64,000 nt of DNA, taken from assembly GCA_036271315.1 (NCBI GenBank), contig DATBAV010000044.1, positions 46,673 to 110,672 of the forward strand. Direction: 5' to 3'. Shown here one piece after another: positions 43,624-52,820 of the stretch. The notes under the pieces are model-generated. The model had not been told where the DNA came from, ran no database searches, and saw only the letters and a list, made by a program, of their open reading frames with translations. A program made the position numbers and the translations under genes. Numbering within the stretch: the first letter of the stretch is position 1; each line of letters opens with the position of its first letter. The stretch is from VRUE01 sp036271315. Lineage in GTDB: Bacteria; Actinomycetota; Thermoleophilia; Solirubrobacterales; 70-9.

Positions 43624-45387
43624 GTGTTCCAGAAGGTCTTGATAGCCAACCGCGGCGAGATCGCAATCCGGGTCGCCCGGACGCTGAAGGAGATGGGCAT
43701 CGGCTCGGTCGCCGTCTACTCGGAGATCGACCGCGACGCCCCCCACGTGCGCGCCGCCGACGAGGCCTTCCTGATCGGCCCCGCGGTCCCGGCCGAGAGC
43801 TATCTGAACATCGCCAAGATCATCGAGACGGCCAAGGAGGCTGGCGCCGAAGGGATCCACCCCGGCTACGGCTTCCTCGCCGAGAACGCCGAGATGGCTC
43901 GGGCCTGCGATGAGGCGGGGATCACCTGGATCGGCCCACCGCCGGAGGCGATCGAAGCGATGGGCTCGAAGACGAAGGCGCGCGAGATCATGGAGCAGGC
44001 CGGGGTGCCGATCGTGCCCGGCTCGACCGAGGTCGCCAAGGACCTCGACGAGGCCCGCAAACAAGCTGAGGAAGCCGGCTACCCGGTCGCCTGCAAGGCG
44101 GCAGGCGGCGGTGGCGGCAAGGGCTTCCGCGTGGCGATGACCCCGGACGACCTCGCGGAGGCCTTCGAGGGCTCCGCCCGCGAAGGCGAGAAGTTCTTCT
44201 CCGACGACCGCGTCTACGTCGAGCGCTACCTCGAGGACCCGCGCCACGTCGAGGTCCAGGTGCTCGCCGACGGCCACGGCAACGTGGTCCACCTCGGCGA
44301 GCGCGATTGCTCGATCCAGCGCCGCCACCAGAAGGTGATCGAGGAGGCCCCGGGCCCGCACGTCGACGAGGAGATGCGCGAGCGGATCGGCAAGATCGCC
44401 ACCGACGCGGCCGCCGCGGTGGGCTACCGCGGAGCCGGCACGATCGAGGGCATGCAGGTAGGCGACGAGTACTTCTTCCTCGAGATGAACACCCGCGTCC
44501 AGGTCGAGCACTGCGTGACCGAGATGATCAGCGGGATCGACATCGTCCGCGAGCAGATCCTGGTTGCCGCCGGCGAGCCGCTCTCGATCGCCCAAGAGGA
44601 CGTCGAGCTGCGCGGCTGGTCGATCGAGTGCCGGATCAACGCCGAGGCCGCGCACAAGAAGTTCGCGCCCGCACCGGGCCCGATCGGCGACTCCTATCGC
44701 GAGCCCTCCGGCCCCGGCGTCCGCGTCGACTCCGGCGTCGAGGGCGGCTCCGAAGTGACGCCGATGTACGACCCGATGGTGGCCAAGCTGATCGTCTGGG
44801 ACGTCGACCGCGAGAAGGCGACCCGGCGCATGCTGCGGGCGCTTACCGAATACGACTCCGGCGGTCTGACCACGCTGATCCCCTTCCACGAAGCCATCCT
44901 CGCCACCGAGCAGTGGGCGAAGGGCGAGACCTGCCGCGACCTGATGGAGGACGCCGACTGGCTCAAGTCGACCGCGCCGGCCGACCCGAAGCCGCCCGAG
45001 CCCGCCGAGGGCGGCGGCGAGATCGTCAGCCGCGACTACAAGGTCGAGGTCTCGGGCAAGCTCTTCGACGTCAAGGTGATCGGCGAGGCCGCTGTCGCCG
45101 CCGCCGCTCCCGCTGCGAGCGGTAAGAAGCCGCCGAAACGCGAGCGCAAGGCTGGCGGAGGCGGCGGTGCTTCCAGCGAGTCGCTGCCCTCGCCGCTGCA
45201 GGGCACCGTCTTCAAAGTCGCCGTGGAGAAAGGCGCGGAGGTGGCCGAGGGCGACCTGATCTGCGTGATCGAGGCGATGAAGATGGAGAACGAGATCGTC
45301 GCCCACCGCGCCGGCAAGGTCACTGCTCTCAATGTGAGCGAGGGAGACTCCGTCTCCAGCGGCGACATCCTCGCGACCATCGAGTAG
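43624..45387 (+). CDS. Acetyl/propionyl-CoA carboxylase alpha subunit (biotin carboxylase + BCCP)
   Basis: 587 residues from GTG 43624 (FQKVLIANRGEIAIRVARTL). The biotin carboxylase ATP-grasp includes the Gly-rich loop KAAGGGGGKGFR, GERDCSIQRRHQKVIEEAP and FLEMNTRVQVEH. A Pro/Lys-rich linker precedes the biotinyl domain, with biotin lysine Lys553 in EAMKMENE. AccA3/PccA-type subunits pair with a separate carboxyltransferase to make malonyl- or methylmalonyl-CoA; that beta subunit is not in the window. Confidence 0.95.
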   Translation: MFQKVLIANRGEIAIRVARTLKEMGIGSVAVYSEIDRDAPHVRAADEAFLIGPAVPAESYLNIAKIIETAKEAGAEGIHPGYGFLAENAEMARACDEAGITWIGPPPEAIEAMGSKTKAREIMEQAGVPIVPGSTEVAKDLDEARKQAEEAGYPVACKAAGGGGGKGFRVAMTPDDLAEAFEGSAREGEKFFSDDRVYVERYLEDPRHVEVQVLADGHGNVVHLGERDCSIQRRHQKVIEEAPGPHVDEEMRERIGKIATDAAAAVGYRGAGTIEGMQVGDEYFFLEMNTRVQVEHCVTEMISGIDIVREQILVAAGEPLSIAQEDVELRGWSIECRINAEAAHKKFAPAPGPIGDSYREPSGPGVRVDSGVEGGSEVTPMYDPMVAKLIVWDVDREKATRRMLRALTEYDSGGLTTLIPFHEAILATEQWAKGETCRDLMEDADWLKSTAPADPKPPEPAEGGGEIVSRDYKVEVSGKLFDVKVIGEAAVAAAAPAASGKKPPKRERKAGGGGGASSESLPSPLQGTVFKVAVEKGAEVAEGDLICVIEAMKMENEIVAHRAGKVTALNVSEGDSVSSGDILATIE

Positions 45388-45405
45388 CAGCAGAATCAGC
45401 AAGCA

Positions 45406-45521
45406 GGCAGGTGGCGGGGGCAGCTTCCCGCGGCTTGTACTTTTTCGGCACGGCCTCGCGGCGTCAGCAGCTCAACTCTCCATCGAAAAAGTTGAGCGGG
45501 GAGCTGCCCCCGCCACCTGCC
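45406..45521. repeat. Nested palindrome between convergent genes, element G
   Basis: Arms 45406-45431 and 45496-45521 match in 25 of 26 positions. Inside, ACTTTTTCG (45439-45447) pairs with CGAAAAAGT (45484-45492). It fills the gap between the biotin carboxylase and sulfatase stops and ends 2 bp from the latter. Confidence 0.9.
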
Positions 45522-45522
45522 C

Positions 45523-47367
45523 CTACCGTTTCGGCGGGTGTTTTTGTCGCTGTTCTTCCCGCTTGTGCTGCTGTTTTTCGCGCCGTTCCGCCTTGACCTG
45601 GCGGATCACCTGCTGGCGTTCGCGGCGGGTCAGCGGGAGTTCGGCCACTTCTTCGCGGCAGGTGCGGCCGGAGCAGTCCTCGAGGTGTTCGGTCAGCTCG
45701 CGGTGGAGGAAGTTGCGGACTGGGAAGTAGTTGGGGATGCGGACCAGGTTGTTGAGCTCGTAGGGGTCAGTTTCGAGGTCGTAGAGCTCCTTCTCGCCGT
45801 CCGGCCAGGCGATGTACTTGTAGGGGCCAAGGCGGATTCCCTCGTAGTCCTTGGGCGGTGCGAGCAGCGAGGCGCTGGCCCCGCCGCCGGGGCGGGCAGC
45901 CGCTCCGCTCTGGCGGGCGGCGAGGCTCTGCTCGCGCGTGGCGCGGCTCTGGTCGCCAGGTTCGGCGATCGCGCCGGCTTCGTTGACGTCGTCGGTTTCG
46001 ACGAAGGACTCGAAGAGGTAGGGCCGCAGGGTGCGCAGGTTGGGGTCTTCGAAGAACGGTTTCATCGAGCGCCCGTCGACGCTCTTGTCCGGTGTGACCC
46101 CGGCCAGTTCGAGGACCGTTGGCGCGATGTCGATGTTGCCGACGATCTCGCCGGATTCGCTGCCGGGCTTGATGCCCGGCCCGCGGATCAGGAAGGGCAG
46201 GTGGGTCGAGGGCTCATAGGCGAGGAACTTGCCGCCGAGCAGGCGATGCTCGCCGTAGAAGAAGCCATTGTCCGAGGTGAAGATGATGTAGGTGTTGCGC
46301 AGCCGGTGCAGCGAGCCCAGCGTGTCGACCAGCAGTTTCACCCCGTCGTCGACCGAGCGCAGCGACTCGAGCGCCTTGTCGTAGTAGACGCGGTAGGTGT
46401 GGATTTCGCTGAGGCCGAGGTAGGGCGCTTCGCGGATGAAGCTCGGCTTGTCGGAGACGTTGCCCTCGTCGAAGCCCTGGCCGCGGTTGTGGGGCAGCGG
46501 GGCGCCCTTGAACCAGTCGTAGTGGCGCGGCGCCGGCTCGGGGCCGGCGGGCTTGCGGAAGTCGCCGTGGGGAGCGGTGTAGTCGAGCTGCAGGTAGAAG
46601 GGCTGTTCTTCCGGGGTGTTGCGCAGCTCCTGCGTTGCCAGGTTGGTCAGCATGTCGGTCTCGTAGAAGCAGGGCTGGCCGTTGAGTGGCGCGAAGGGGC
46701 AGCCGACATCGTCGCGCGTCGTGTATTCGCGCGGTTCCCAGGTGCCCGAGTCGCCGTAGGGGCCTTCGACCACGCCATTGTTGTTGAGCTTGTAGCCGTA
46801 GTAATAGTGATCGGTGTCGGCGTTGAGAACCGTGTGCCAGGCGCTCCAGCCCGGGGGCACTTCGGTGCCGTTTGAATACGGTTCGTCGCCGTAGCCGTTG
46901 AGGAACTTGCCGACGTGGATCGTGCGATAGCCGGCGCCCTGCAACCAGGTGGCGATGTTGTGGGTGTAGGCACCGCGGAAGGAGAAGCCAAAGTAGCCGC
47001 CGTTGGGCTGGATGTTGCCCTTGACGCCGTTGTTGTGGGCGTAGCGGCCGGTAAGCAGGCTGACCCGCGAGGGGCAGCAGAGCGGGTAGGAGACGTAGTA
47101 GCGGTTGAACGTCTCTCCGCGCTTGGCGATCAGGTTGAGCGTGTTCGGCATCGCCTGCAGCTTTGGCTGGCCGAAGGCGGCGTAGAGCTGGTCGAGGGTC
47201 TGGTCGTCGGTTTGGATGACGACGAAGCTGGGCCGTTCCGGGGTCGCGGCGGCGGCGCTGGAGCGGAACCCCGCGGTGGCGAGCAGGCAGAGCAGCGCCA
47301 GCATGCCGGCGGCGATGACGGCGAGCCGGATGCCCCGTCCTGCCCTGCTTTGTTCGGATCGATGCAT
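45523..47367 (-). CDS. Secreted arylsulfatase-family sulfatase
   Basis: 614 residues with an N-terminal signal/anchor (residues 14-40). Metal Asp pair at QTDDQT (54-55). The signature CCPSRVSLLTGR has Cys97 in C-x-P-S-R, the residue converted to formylglycine. GKFLNGYG and DNGFFYGEHRLLGGK supply further active-site Lys, Asp and His. The C-terminal 45 residues are very basic (RRERQQVIRQVKAERREKQQ). Sulfate released outside could feed the nearby sulfate-assimilation genes; that link is inference. Substrate unknown. Confidence 0.92.
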   Translation of the reverse strand: MHRSEQSRAGRGIRLAVIAAGMLALLCLLATAGFRSSAAAATPERPSFVVIQTDDQTLDQLYAAFGQPKLQAMPNTLNLIAKRGETFNRYYVSYPLCCPSRVSLLTGRYAHNNGVKGNIQPNGGYFGFSFRGAYTHNIATWLQGAGYRTIHVGKFLNGYGDEPYSNGTEVPPGWSAWHTVLNADTDHYYYGYKLNNNGVVEGPYGDSGTWEPREYTTRDDVGCPFAPLNGQPCFYETDMLTNLATQELRNTPEEQPFYLQLDYTAPHGDFRKPAGPEPAPRHYDWFKGAPLPHNRGQGFDEGNVSDKPSFIREAPYLGLSEIHTYRVYYDKALESLRSVDDGVKLLVDTLGSLHRLRNTYIIFTSDNGFFYGEHRLLGGKFLAYEPSTHLPFLIRGPGIKPGSESGEIVGNIDIAPTVLELAGVTPDKSVDGRSMKPFFEDPNLRTLRPYLFESFVETDDVNEAGAIAEPGDQSRATREQSLAARQSGAAARPGGGASASLLAPPKDYEGIRLGPYKYIAWPDGEKELYDLETDPYELNNLVRIPNYFPVRNFLHRELTEHLEDCSGRTCREEVAELPLTRRERQQVIRQVKAERREKQQHKREEQRQKHPPKR

Positions 47368-47444
47368 GGAGATGGCGCCCGCATAGGCGACCTACCCGGT
47401 CGAAACAACTACGCGGGCTGAAGTTGCGAAACGCTAGAGATCGC

Positions 47445-48128
47445 TCAGGACGCGCCGAGCTTTTTGGCGGCGTCGCGGAAGGTTTTAACGGTGGCGCTTG
47501 GCGCCTTGCGGCCTTCGAGTTTCTCGCCGTGGCGGTTGACCCAGATCACCGGCACGTTCATTTTCAGCAGCGGCGCGACATCGTTGGTGTAGTTGCAGCC
47601 GATGTGCAGCCAGCCTTTCTTGCCGCCGATCCGCCGCGCCGCCTCTTTGAAGTGGACGGGGTCGGGCTTGTAGCTGCGCACCTGCTGGGCGGTGACCACG
47701 AGGTCGAGTTCGGTGCGCAGGTGGCGGCGCGAGATGCCGAGCAGTTTGTCGTCGATGTTGGAGACGATGCCGATCTCGTAGCGTTTGCCGAGCCGGTCCA
47801 TCGCCGCGTTGGACTCGCGGAAGGGCAGCCAGTAGGCGACGCTGTCGGGCAGGAACTGTGCCCGTGAGGGCTCGATCTCCCAGCCCAGCTCGCCGGCGAC
47901 CTTGACGATCGTGCGGCGCAGCACCTCGGCGTAGAGCTCGTAGGAGCCGGCCATGATTTCGGCCTGGACCTCCATGAAGCGGGCGAGGAAGGGCTCCTCT
48001 TCGAAGCTGAAGCCGTCTTTCTGCGCCTCTTTCTTGCAGGCGTCGATGATGCCTTTCTCCCAATCGATCAGGGTGCCGTAACAGTCGGTGGTAACCCATT
48101 TGACGGTTTTGAGGCTGGGGAGGGGCAT
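47445..48128 (-). CDS. HAD-superfamily hydrolase, 2-haloacid-dehalogenase-like (type II)
   Basis: 227 residues. The nucleophile is Asp15 in VTTDCYGTLIDW (the D-x-Y-G-T form of L-2-haloacid dehalogenases). IGIVSNIDDKLLG is motif II, SYKPDPVHF motif III with Lys, and LHIGCNYTNDVAPLLKMNVP motif IV. It could hydrolyse haloacids or be an ordinary phosphatase; dehalogenase activity is not proved by motif. It is divergent from sucC. Confidence 0.88.
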   Translation of the reverse strand: MPLPSLKTVKWVTTDCYGTLIDWEKGIIDACKKEAQKDGFSFEEEPFLARFMEVQAEIMAGSYELYAEVLRRTIVKVAGELGWEIEPSRAQFLPDSVAYWLPFRESNAAMDRLGKRYEIGIVSNIDDKLLGISRRHLRTELDLVVTAQQVRSYKPDPVHFKEAARRIGGKKGWLHIGCNYTNDVAPLLKMNVPVIWVNRHGEKLEGRKAPSATVKTFRDAAKKLGAS

Positions 48129-48243
48129 GGCGGCGGCGCATTATGTCAGTAGCCCGCAAGGCAGGCGGCGTGCCACTTGAAGTCGGCCGCCTCAAAGGTC
48201 GGATAGGCTGCCGCCCGCGCCGCAGGGGCGCGCCTTTCAAACC

Positions 48244-49407
48244 ATGGACCTCCTCGAGTATCAGGGCAAGCAGCTTTTCGCCAAGCACGGCGTCGCCGTG
48301 CCGAGTGGCGAGGTCGCCGCCAACGTCGATGACGCCGCCGCCGCGGCGGAACGGATCGGTTACCCCTGCGCGATCAAGGCGCAGGTGCTGATCGGCGGTC
48401 GCGGCAAGGCGGGCGGGATCAAGATCGCCAAGGACGCCGAGGAGGCGCGCGCCTACGCCGACGCGATCCTCGGCATGGACATCGTCGGCCCGCACGGCGA
48501 GGGCCCCTTCCGCGTCGAGGCGGTCTGGATCGAGGGCGGCTCTGACATCGCCTCCGAGTACTACGCCTCGGTGATCCTCGACCGCGGCGAGAAGAAGCTG
48601 CTGGCGATGGTCTCCGCCAAGGGCGGCATGGACATCGAGGCGGTGGCTGCGGAGGACCCCGATGCGCTGGTCAAGGTCCACATCGACCCGACCAAGCCCT
48701 TCGACGTCGCCGCCGCGCGGCCGATCATCGATGCTGCCGGCCTCGACGAGGACGTGCGCGATCAGGCCGCTGAGGTGCTGGTGAAGCTGGCCGAGGTGGC
48801 GAGCGCCGAGGACGCCAACCTGATCGAGGTCAACCCGCTGATCGTCACCAATGACCGCGAGGTCGTTGCGCTCGACGCCAAGGTGACGATCGACGGCAAC
48901 GCACTCTTCCGCCACCAGGACCTGGCCGAGATCGCCGACACCGCCGAGGATCCGCAGGAGGCGATGGCGAAGGAGAAGGGCCTCACCTACGTCAAGCTCG
49001 ACGGCAACGTCGGCATCCTCGCCAACGGCGCCGGGCTCTGCATGTCGACGCTGGACGTCGTCGCCCAGGCGGGCGGCGCCCCGGCCAACTTCCTCGACGC
49101 CGGCGGCGGCTCCAAGGCCGAGGCGATCGTCGACGCGCTGACCGTGATCACCTCCGATGAGAAGGTCACCGCGATCCTCTTCAACATCTTCGGCGGCATC
49201 ACCCGCTGCGACGAGATCGCCAAGGGCATCGTCACCGCCTCAAAGCAGCTGGACCTGAAGCTGCCGTTGGTCGTGCGCCTCGACGGCACCAACTCCGAGG
49301 AGGGCCTGAAGATCCTCGCCGAGGCCAACCTGCCCAACTTGAACCAGGAGACGACGATGCTCGACGCCGCCCGCCGCGTGGTCGAGCTGGCGGGAGGCAA
49401 CGGCTGA
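48244..49407 (+). CDS. sucC: Succinyl-CoA ligase (ADP/GDP-forming) beta subunit
   Basis: 387 residues, normal length. ATP-grasp N-terminus MDLLEYQGKQLFAKHGVAVP, nucleotide loop GGRGKAGGIKIAKDAEEARA, EVNPLIVTND for Mg2+, and the C-terminal GGGSKAEAIVDAL and NIFGGITRCDEIAKGI. With SucD it interconverts succinyl-CoA and succinate with nucleotide phosphorylation in the TCA cycle. Its TGA shares a base with the sucD ATG (TGATG). Confidence 0.97.
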   Translation: MDLLEYQGKQLFAKHGVAVPSGEVAANVDDAAAAAERIGYPCAIKAQVLIGGRGKAGGIKIAKDAEEARAYADAILGMDIVGPHGEGPFRVEAVWIEGGSDIASEYYASVILDRGEKKLLAMVSAKGGMDIEAVAAEDPDALVKVHIDPTKPFDVAAARPIIDAAGLDEDVRDQAAEVLVKLAEVASAEDANLIEVNPLIVTNDREVVALDAKVTIDGNALFRHQDLAEIADTAEDPQEAMAKEKGLTYVKLDGNVGILANGAGLCMSTLDVVAQAGGAPANFLDAGGGSKAEAIVDALTVITSDEKVTAILFNIFGGITRCDEIAKGIVTASKQLDLKLPLVVRLDGTNSEEGLKILAEANLPNLNQETTMLDAARRVVELAGGNG

Positions 49408-50282
49408 TGTCGATCATCGTCGGCAAGGAGACCAAGCTGGTCGTCTCTGGCCTGACCGGCCGCGAGGGCTCCTTCCACGGCCTGCGCAATCGCGCCTACG
49501 GGACCGACCTGGTCGCCGGGGTCACGCCCGGCAAGGGCGGCCAGGACGTCGAGGGCGTGCCGGTCTTCGACACGATCTCCGAATCGGTCGAGCAGGCCGG
49601 CGCCAACACCTCGATGATCTTCGTGCCGGCGCGCTTCGCTGCGCCGGCGATCGACGAGGCGATCGAGTCCGGCGTCGAGACGGTGATCGCGATCACCGAG
49701 GGGATCCCGGTGCTCGACATGCTCAACACCTACTGGAAGGCCAAGGAGGCCGGCGTGCGCTTGCTCGGCCCCAACTGCCCTGGCGCCCTCTCGCCCGGCA
49801 AGGCCAACGTCGGCATCATCCCGGCGCAGTTCTTCGATCCCGGCCCGATCGGCGTCGTCTCCAAGTCGGGCACGCTGACCTACCAGATCGGCAACGAGCT
49901 GAAGCAGGCGGGGACGGGGAACTCCTCGATCGTCGGCATCGGCGGCGACCCGATCATCGGCTCGGACTTCATCGACATCCTGACCCTGTACGAGGCTGAC
50001 CCCGAGACCGAGCTGATCGTGATGGTCGGCGAGATCGGCGGCGACGCCGAGGAGCGGGCCGCCGAGTTCATCGCCAGTGAGATCTCCAAGCCGGTCGTCG
50101 CCTACATCGCCGGCTTCACCGCCCCGCCCGGCAAGCAGATGGGCCACGCCGGGGCGATCATCTCCGGCTCCTCGGGCACCGCCCAGGCGAAGAAGGACGC
50201 GCTCGAAGCGAAGGGCGTGCGGGTCGGCGAAAGCCCGACCGAGACGGCCAAGATCGCCGTCGAAGTCCTGCGCGGCCTTTAG
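49407..50282 (+). CDS. sucD: Succinyl-CoA ligase alpha subunit
   Basis: 291 residues. The CoA-binding start is MSIIVGKETKLVVSGLTGRE, GPNCPGALSPGKANVGIIP contacts CoA, and the active-site His lies in MGHAGAIISGSSGTAQAK. It completes the enzyme with SucC and is translationally coupled to it. The following DUF4389 gene starts 12 bp downstream, so the transcript may continue. Confidence 0.97.
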   Translation: MSIIVGKETKLVVSGLTGREGSFHGLRNRAYGTDLVAGVTPGKGGQDVEGVPVFDTISESVEQAGANTSMIFVPARFAAPAIDEAIESGVETVIAITEGIPVLDMLNTYWKAKEAGVRLLGPNCPGALSPGKANVGIIPAQFFDPGPIGVVSKSGTLTYQIGNELKQAGTGNSSIVGIGGDPIIGSDFIDILTLYEADPETELIVMVGEIGGDAEERAAEFIASEISKPVVAYIAGFTAPPGKQMGHAGAIISGSSGTAQAKKDALEAKGVRVGESPTETAKIAVEVLRGL

Positions 50283-50293
50283 GGTTCGCACGG

Positions 50294-51556
50294 ATGGAGG
50301 TCGAGGCGCAGCCCGTGCGGCTGACGATCACTGACGATCTGCGGCGCGGGCGCGGCAGCGTCTTCTTCCGCCTCTGGTTCGCGCTGCCCTTCCTGCTCTG
50401 GCTGGCGCTCTGGGCGCTGGCGGCGTTCTTCGTCGCGATCGCCAACTGGTTCGCGACCCTGTTCAGCGGAACCTCGCCGCGCTCGCTCCACGGCTTTCTC
50501 GCCCGCTTCGTCCGCTTCGCGGTTCACGTCTACGCCTACCTCTATCTGGCCGCTGAGCCGTTGCCCGGTTTCGGCGGCCGGCCGGGCTACCCAATCGACG
50601 TCGAGATCGATCCGCCGGTCCGGCAGAATCGCTGGAAGGTCGGCTTCCGGCTCGTGCTCGTCGCTCCCGCCCTGTTTCTCCTCATTGCTTTCTTCGGCTC
50701 GGGCGGCTCCACCAGCGCCAGCTCGGGCGGTGGCGTCAACGGCATCGGGCTGATCGTCGCCGCGGCGTTTCTTGGCTGGTTCTTCGCCCTCGCCCGTGGC
50801 CGCATGCCGCGCGGGCTGCGCGACCTGACCGCCTACGGGCTGTCCTATGCGGCGCAGACCTGGGCCTACTTGATGCTGCTGACCGACCGCTATCCCTCGA
50901 GCGATCCGCTCACCGCGATCGGCCCGCTGCCGGTTCGCGAGGATCCCGTGCGGCTCGAATCGAGCGACGACCTGCGCCGCAGTCGCCTCACAGTCTTCTT
51001 CCGCCTGCTGCTCGCGATTCCGCACCTGGTTTGGCTCGCGCTGTGGAGCATCGTCGCCCTGCTGGCGGCGATCGGCAACTGGTTCGCCACCCTGTTCACA
51101 GGCACCTCACCGGCCGGGCTGCACAGCTTCCTCGCCGCCTACATGCGCTACCAGCTGCACGTGTTCGCCTTCCTGTACCTGGTCGGCAACCCGTTTCCCG
51201 GCTTCACTGGCGAGCGCGGCAGTTACCCGATCGAACTCCGCATCGCCGAGCGCGCTCCTCAGAACCGCTGGACCGTGGGCTTCCGCATCGTCTTGGCACT
51301 GCCAGCGGTGCTGATCGGCAATGCCTACGGCACCCTCCTCTTCATCGTCGCCTTCCTCGGCTGGTTCGCCTCGCTGTTCACCGGCACGATGCCGCTCGGC
51401 CTGCGCAACGCCGGCGCCCTGGGCCTCCGCTATGGGGCTCAGCTCAACGGCTACCTCTTCATGGTCAGCGGCGCCTACCCCTACAGCGGCCCCAACGTCG
51501 CGCCCCCGCCGCTGACGGCCGACCCCAACGTCGCATTTCCGCCACGAGGCGCTTGA
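50294..51556 (+). CDS. DUF4389 membrane protein with internal duplication
   Basis: 420 residues made of two similar halves (about 1-205 and 212-410). Each opens with a V-R-L-x-x-x-DDLRR segment, then SRLTVFFRLLLAIPHLVWLA or its counterpart, then NWFATLF-x-GTSP. Each ends with F-R-x-V-L and PLGLR-type motifs. Eight or so membrane helices. DUF4389 has no known function. Its stop overlaps the start of the M48 peptidase (TTGA), so the two are coupled. Confidence 0.85.
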   Translation: MEVEAQPVRLTITDDLRRGRGSVFFRLWFALPFLLWLALWALAAFFVAIANWFATLFSGTSPRSLHGFLARFVRFAVHVYAYLYLAAEPLPGFGGRPGYPIDVEIDPPVRQNRWKVGFRLVLVAPALFLLIAFFGSGGSTSASSGGGVNGIGLIVAAAFLGWFFALARGRMPRGLRDLTAYGLSYAAQTWAYLMLLTDRYPSSDPLTAIGPLPVREDPVRLESSDDLRRSRLTVFFRLLLAIPHLVWLALWSIVALLAAIGNWFATLFTGTSPAGLHSFLAAYMRYQLHVFAFLYLVGNPFPGFTGERGSYPIELRIAERAPQNRWTVGFRIVLALPAVLIGNAYGTLLFIVAFLGWFASLFTGTMPLGLRNAGALGLRYGAQLNGYLFMVSGAYPYSGPNVAPPPLTADPNVAFPPRGA

Positions 51557-52770
51557 GGCGGCTGGCCACCCGCCTTCGACGTCCCTCGACGCTGGCCCTG
51601 CTCGCCGGCGCGGCCCTCTGGCTAGGCGCGGCGTACGCGCTCTGGCACAGCACCGCCTCGGTCCCCCAGGGGCCATCCCTCTCGCCGCATCGCTTCTTCA
51701 GCGACTCGTTCCTCGAGCGCAGCTCCTCCTACGAACGCTTCCTCGCCATCGACGGCCTGCTGGCGTCGGTGACGCTGCTCGTCGTCCTCGCGGTCTACGC
51801 GCGTCGTGGAGACCGACTGATGCGCGAGTCGGCGGCGGGCCGGGTCGGCACCGGGATGCTGCTCGGCATGCTCGGCTTCGCCGTCGTCTGGCTGGCCGAG
51901 CTCCCCTTTGGGCTGGCCGCGGTCTGGTGGCAGCGAGATCACGGCGTCTCCCATCAGGGCTACCTCGAATGGGCCCTGGAGAGCTTCCTCGGGCTCGGCA
52001 GCACCTTCCTCTTCGTCGCCGCGGCGCTGGCGATCGCGATGGGCCTGGCGGGACCGCTGCGGCGCTGGTGGTGGGTCGCCGCAGTGCCTGCCTTCGTCGG
52101 CCTGGCGCTGCTCTTCGCCCTCGTCAGCCCCTACCTGATTCCCGACACCTCACCGCTGCGTAATCCGCAACTCGCCGAAGCGCAGGCGCTCGAGCGCGTG
52201 GAGGGGGTTGACGGAACCCGGTTCGCCGTCGAGGACGTCGACCGTTTCACTACCGCGCCCAATGCCGAGGCGACCGGGCTCGGCCCGACGCGGACCGTGG
52301 TCCTCTGGAGCACGCTGCTCAGCAACGACTTCAGCCGCGCCGAGGTCCGCGCCGTGCTCGGTCACGAGATCGCCCACGTCGCCCACGACGATCCGCTCAA
52401 GCAGGTCGGCTGGCTGGCGCTCTTCCTGATCCTGGCGGCGGGCCTGATCGAGCTCTGCACCCGCTGCCGCGGCGGCATGGCCCGCCCCGAGGCGGTGCCC
52501 GTCGCCCTCCTCGTCCTCGTCGCGCTGCAACTGCTGGCGACGCCGATGTTCAACCTCCTCACGCGCCGGGCCGAGGCCTCGGCGGACTGGTCGTCGCTGG
52601 AAGCGACCCATGAACCGGCGGTCGCCCGCGCGATGTTCCGCCGGCTCAGCACGACGAGCCAGAGCTCGCCTGATCCACCGGGCTGGACCTCGCTCCTCTA
52701 CGGCAGCCACCCGACGATCATGCAGCGGATCGAGATGACCTACGCCTGGGAACGGGCGCACCGGCACTGA
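51553..52770 (+). CDS. M48-family membrane zinc metallopeptidase (Ste24/HtpX-like)
   Basis: 405 residues from TTG 51553, chosen for its TTGA overlap with the previous stop and the basic-then-hydrophobic N-terminus. The zinc motif is HEIAHVAHDD (His271 and His275). ADWSSLEATHEP provides the downstream region that carries the third ligand in the family (E/D-A-D). About seven membrane helices with the active site facing the cytoplasm, and a GSHPTIMQRIEM C-terminal motif typical of M48. Probably membrane-protein quality control or CAAX-like processing. Confidence 0.87.
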   Translation: MRRLATRLRRPSTLALLAGAALWLGAAYALWHSTASVPQGPSLSPHRFFSDSFLERSSSYERFLAIDGLLASVTLLVVLAVYARRGDRLMRESAAGRVGTGMLLGMLGFAVVWLAELPFGLAAVWWQRDHGVSHQGYLEWALESFLGLGSTFLFVAAALAIAMGLAGPLRRWWWVAAVPAFVGLALLFALVSPYLIPDTSPLRNPQLAEAQALERVEGVDGTRFAVEDVDRFTTAPNAEATGLGPTRTVVLWSTLLSNDFSRAEVRAVLGHEIAHVAHDDPLKQVGWLALFLILAAGLIELCTRCRGGMARPEAVPVALLVLVALQLLATPMFNLLTRRAEASADWSSLEATHEPAVARAMFRRLSTTSQSSPDPPGWTSLLYGSHPTIMQRIEMTYAWERAHRH

Positions 52771-52820
52771 GTTGGGCCGGGCGGTCGGCCGAGCCGGGGC
52801 GTTGCTAGGCTCGCTTTCAC

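Noticed and set aside
47445..48128. Assigning a firm haloacid dehalogenase activity
   Set aside because: The D-C-Y-G-T motif fits, but phosphatases with similar motifs exist, so only the superfamily is called.
51031..51552. Upstream extension of the M48 peptidase frame inside the DUF4389 gene
   Set aside because: Shadow-type composition; a TTG at 51553 overlapping the previous stop gives a sensible N-terminus.
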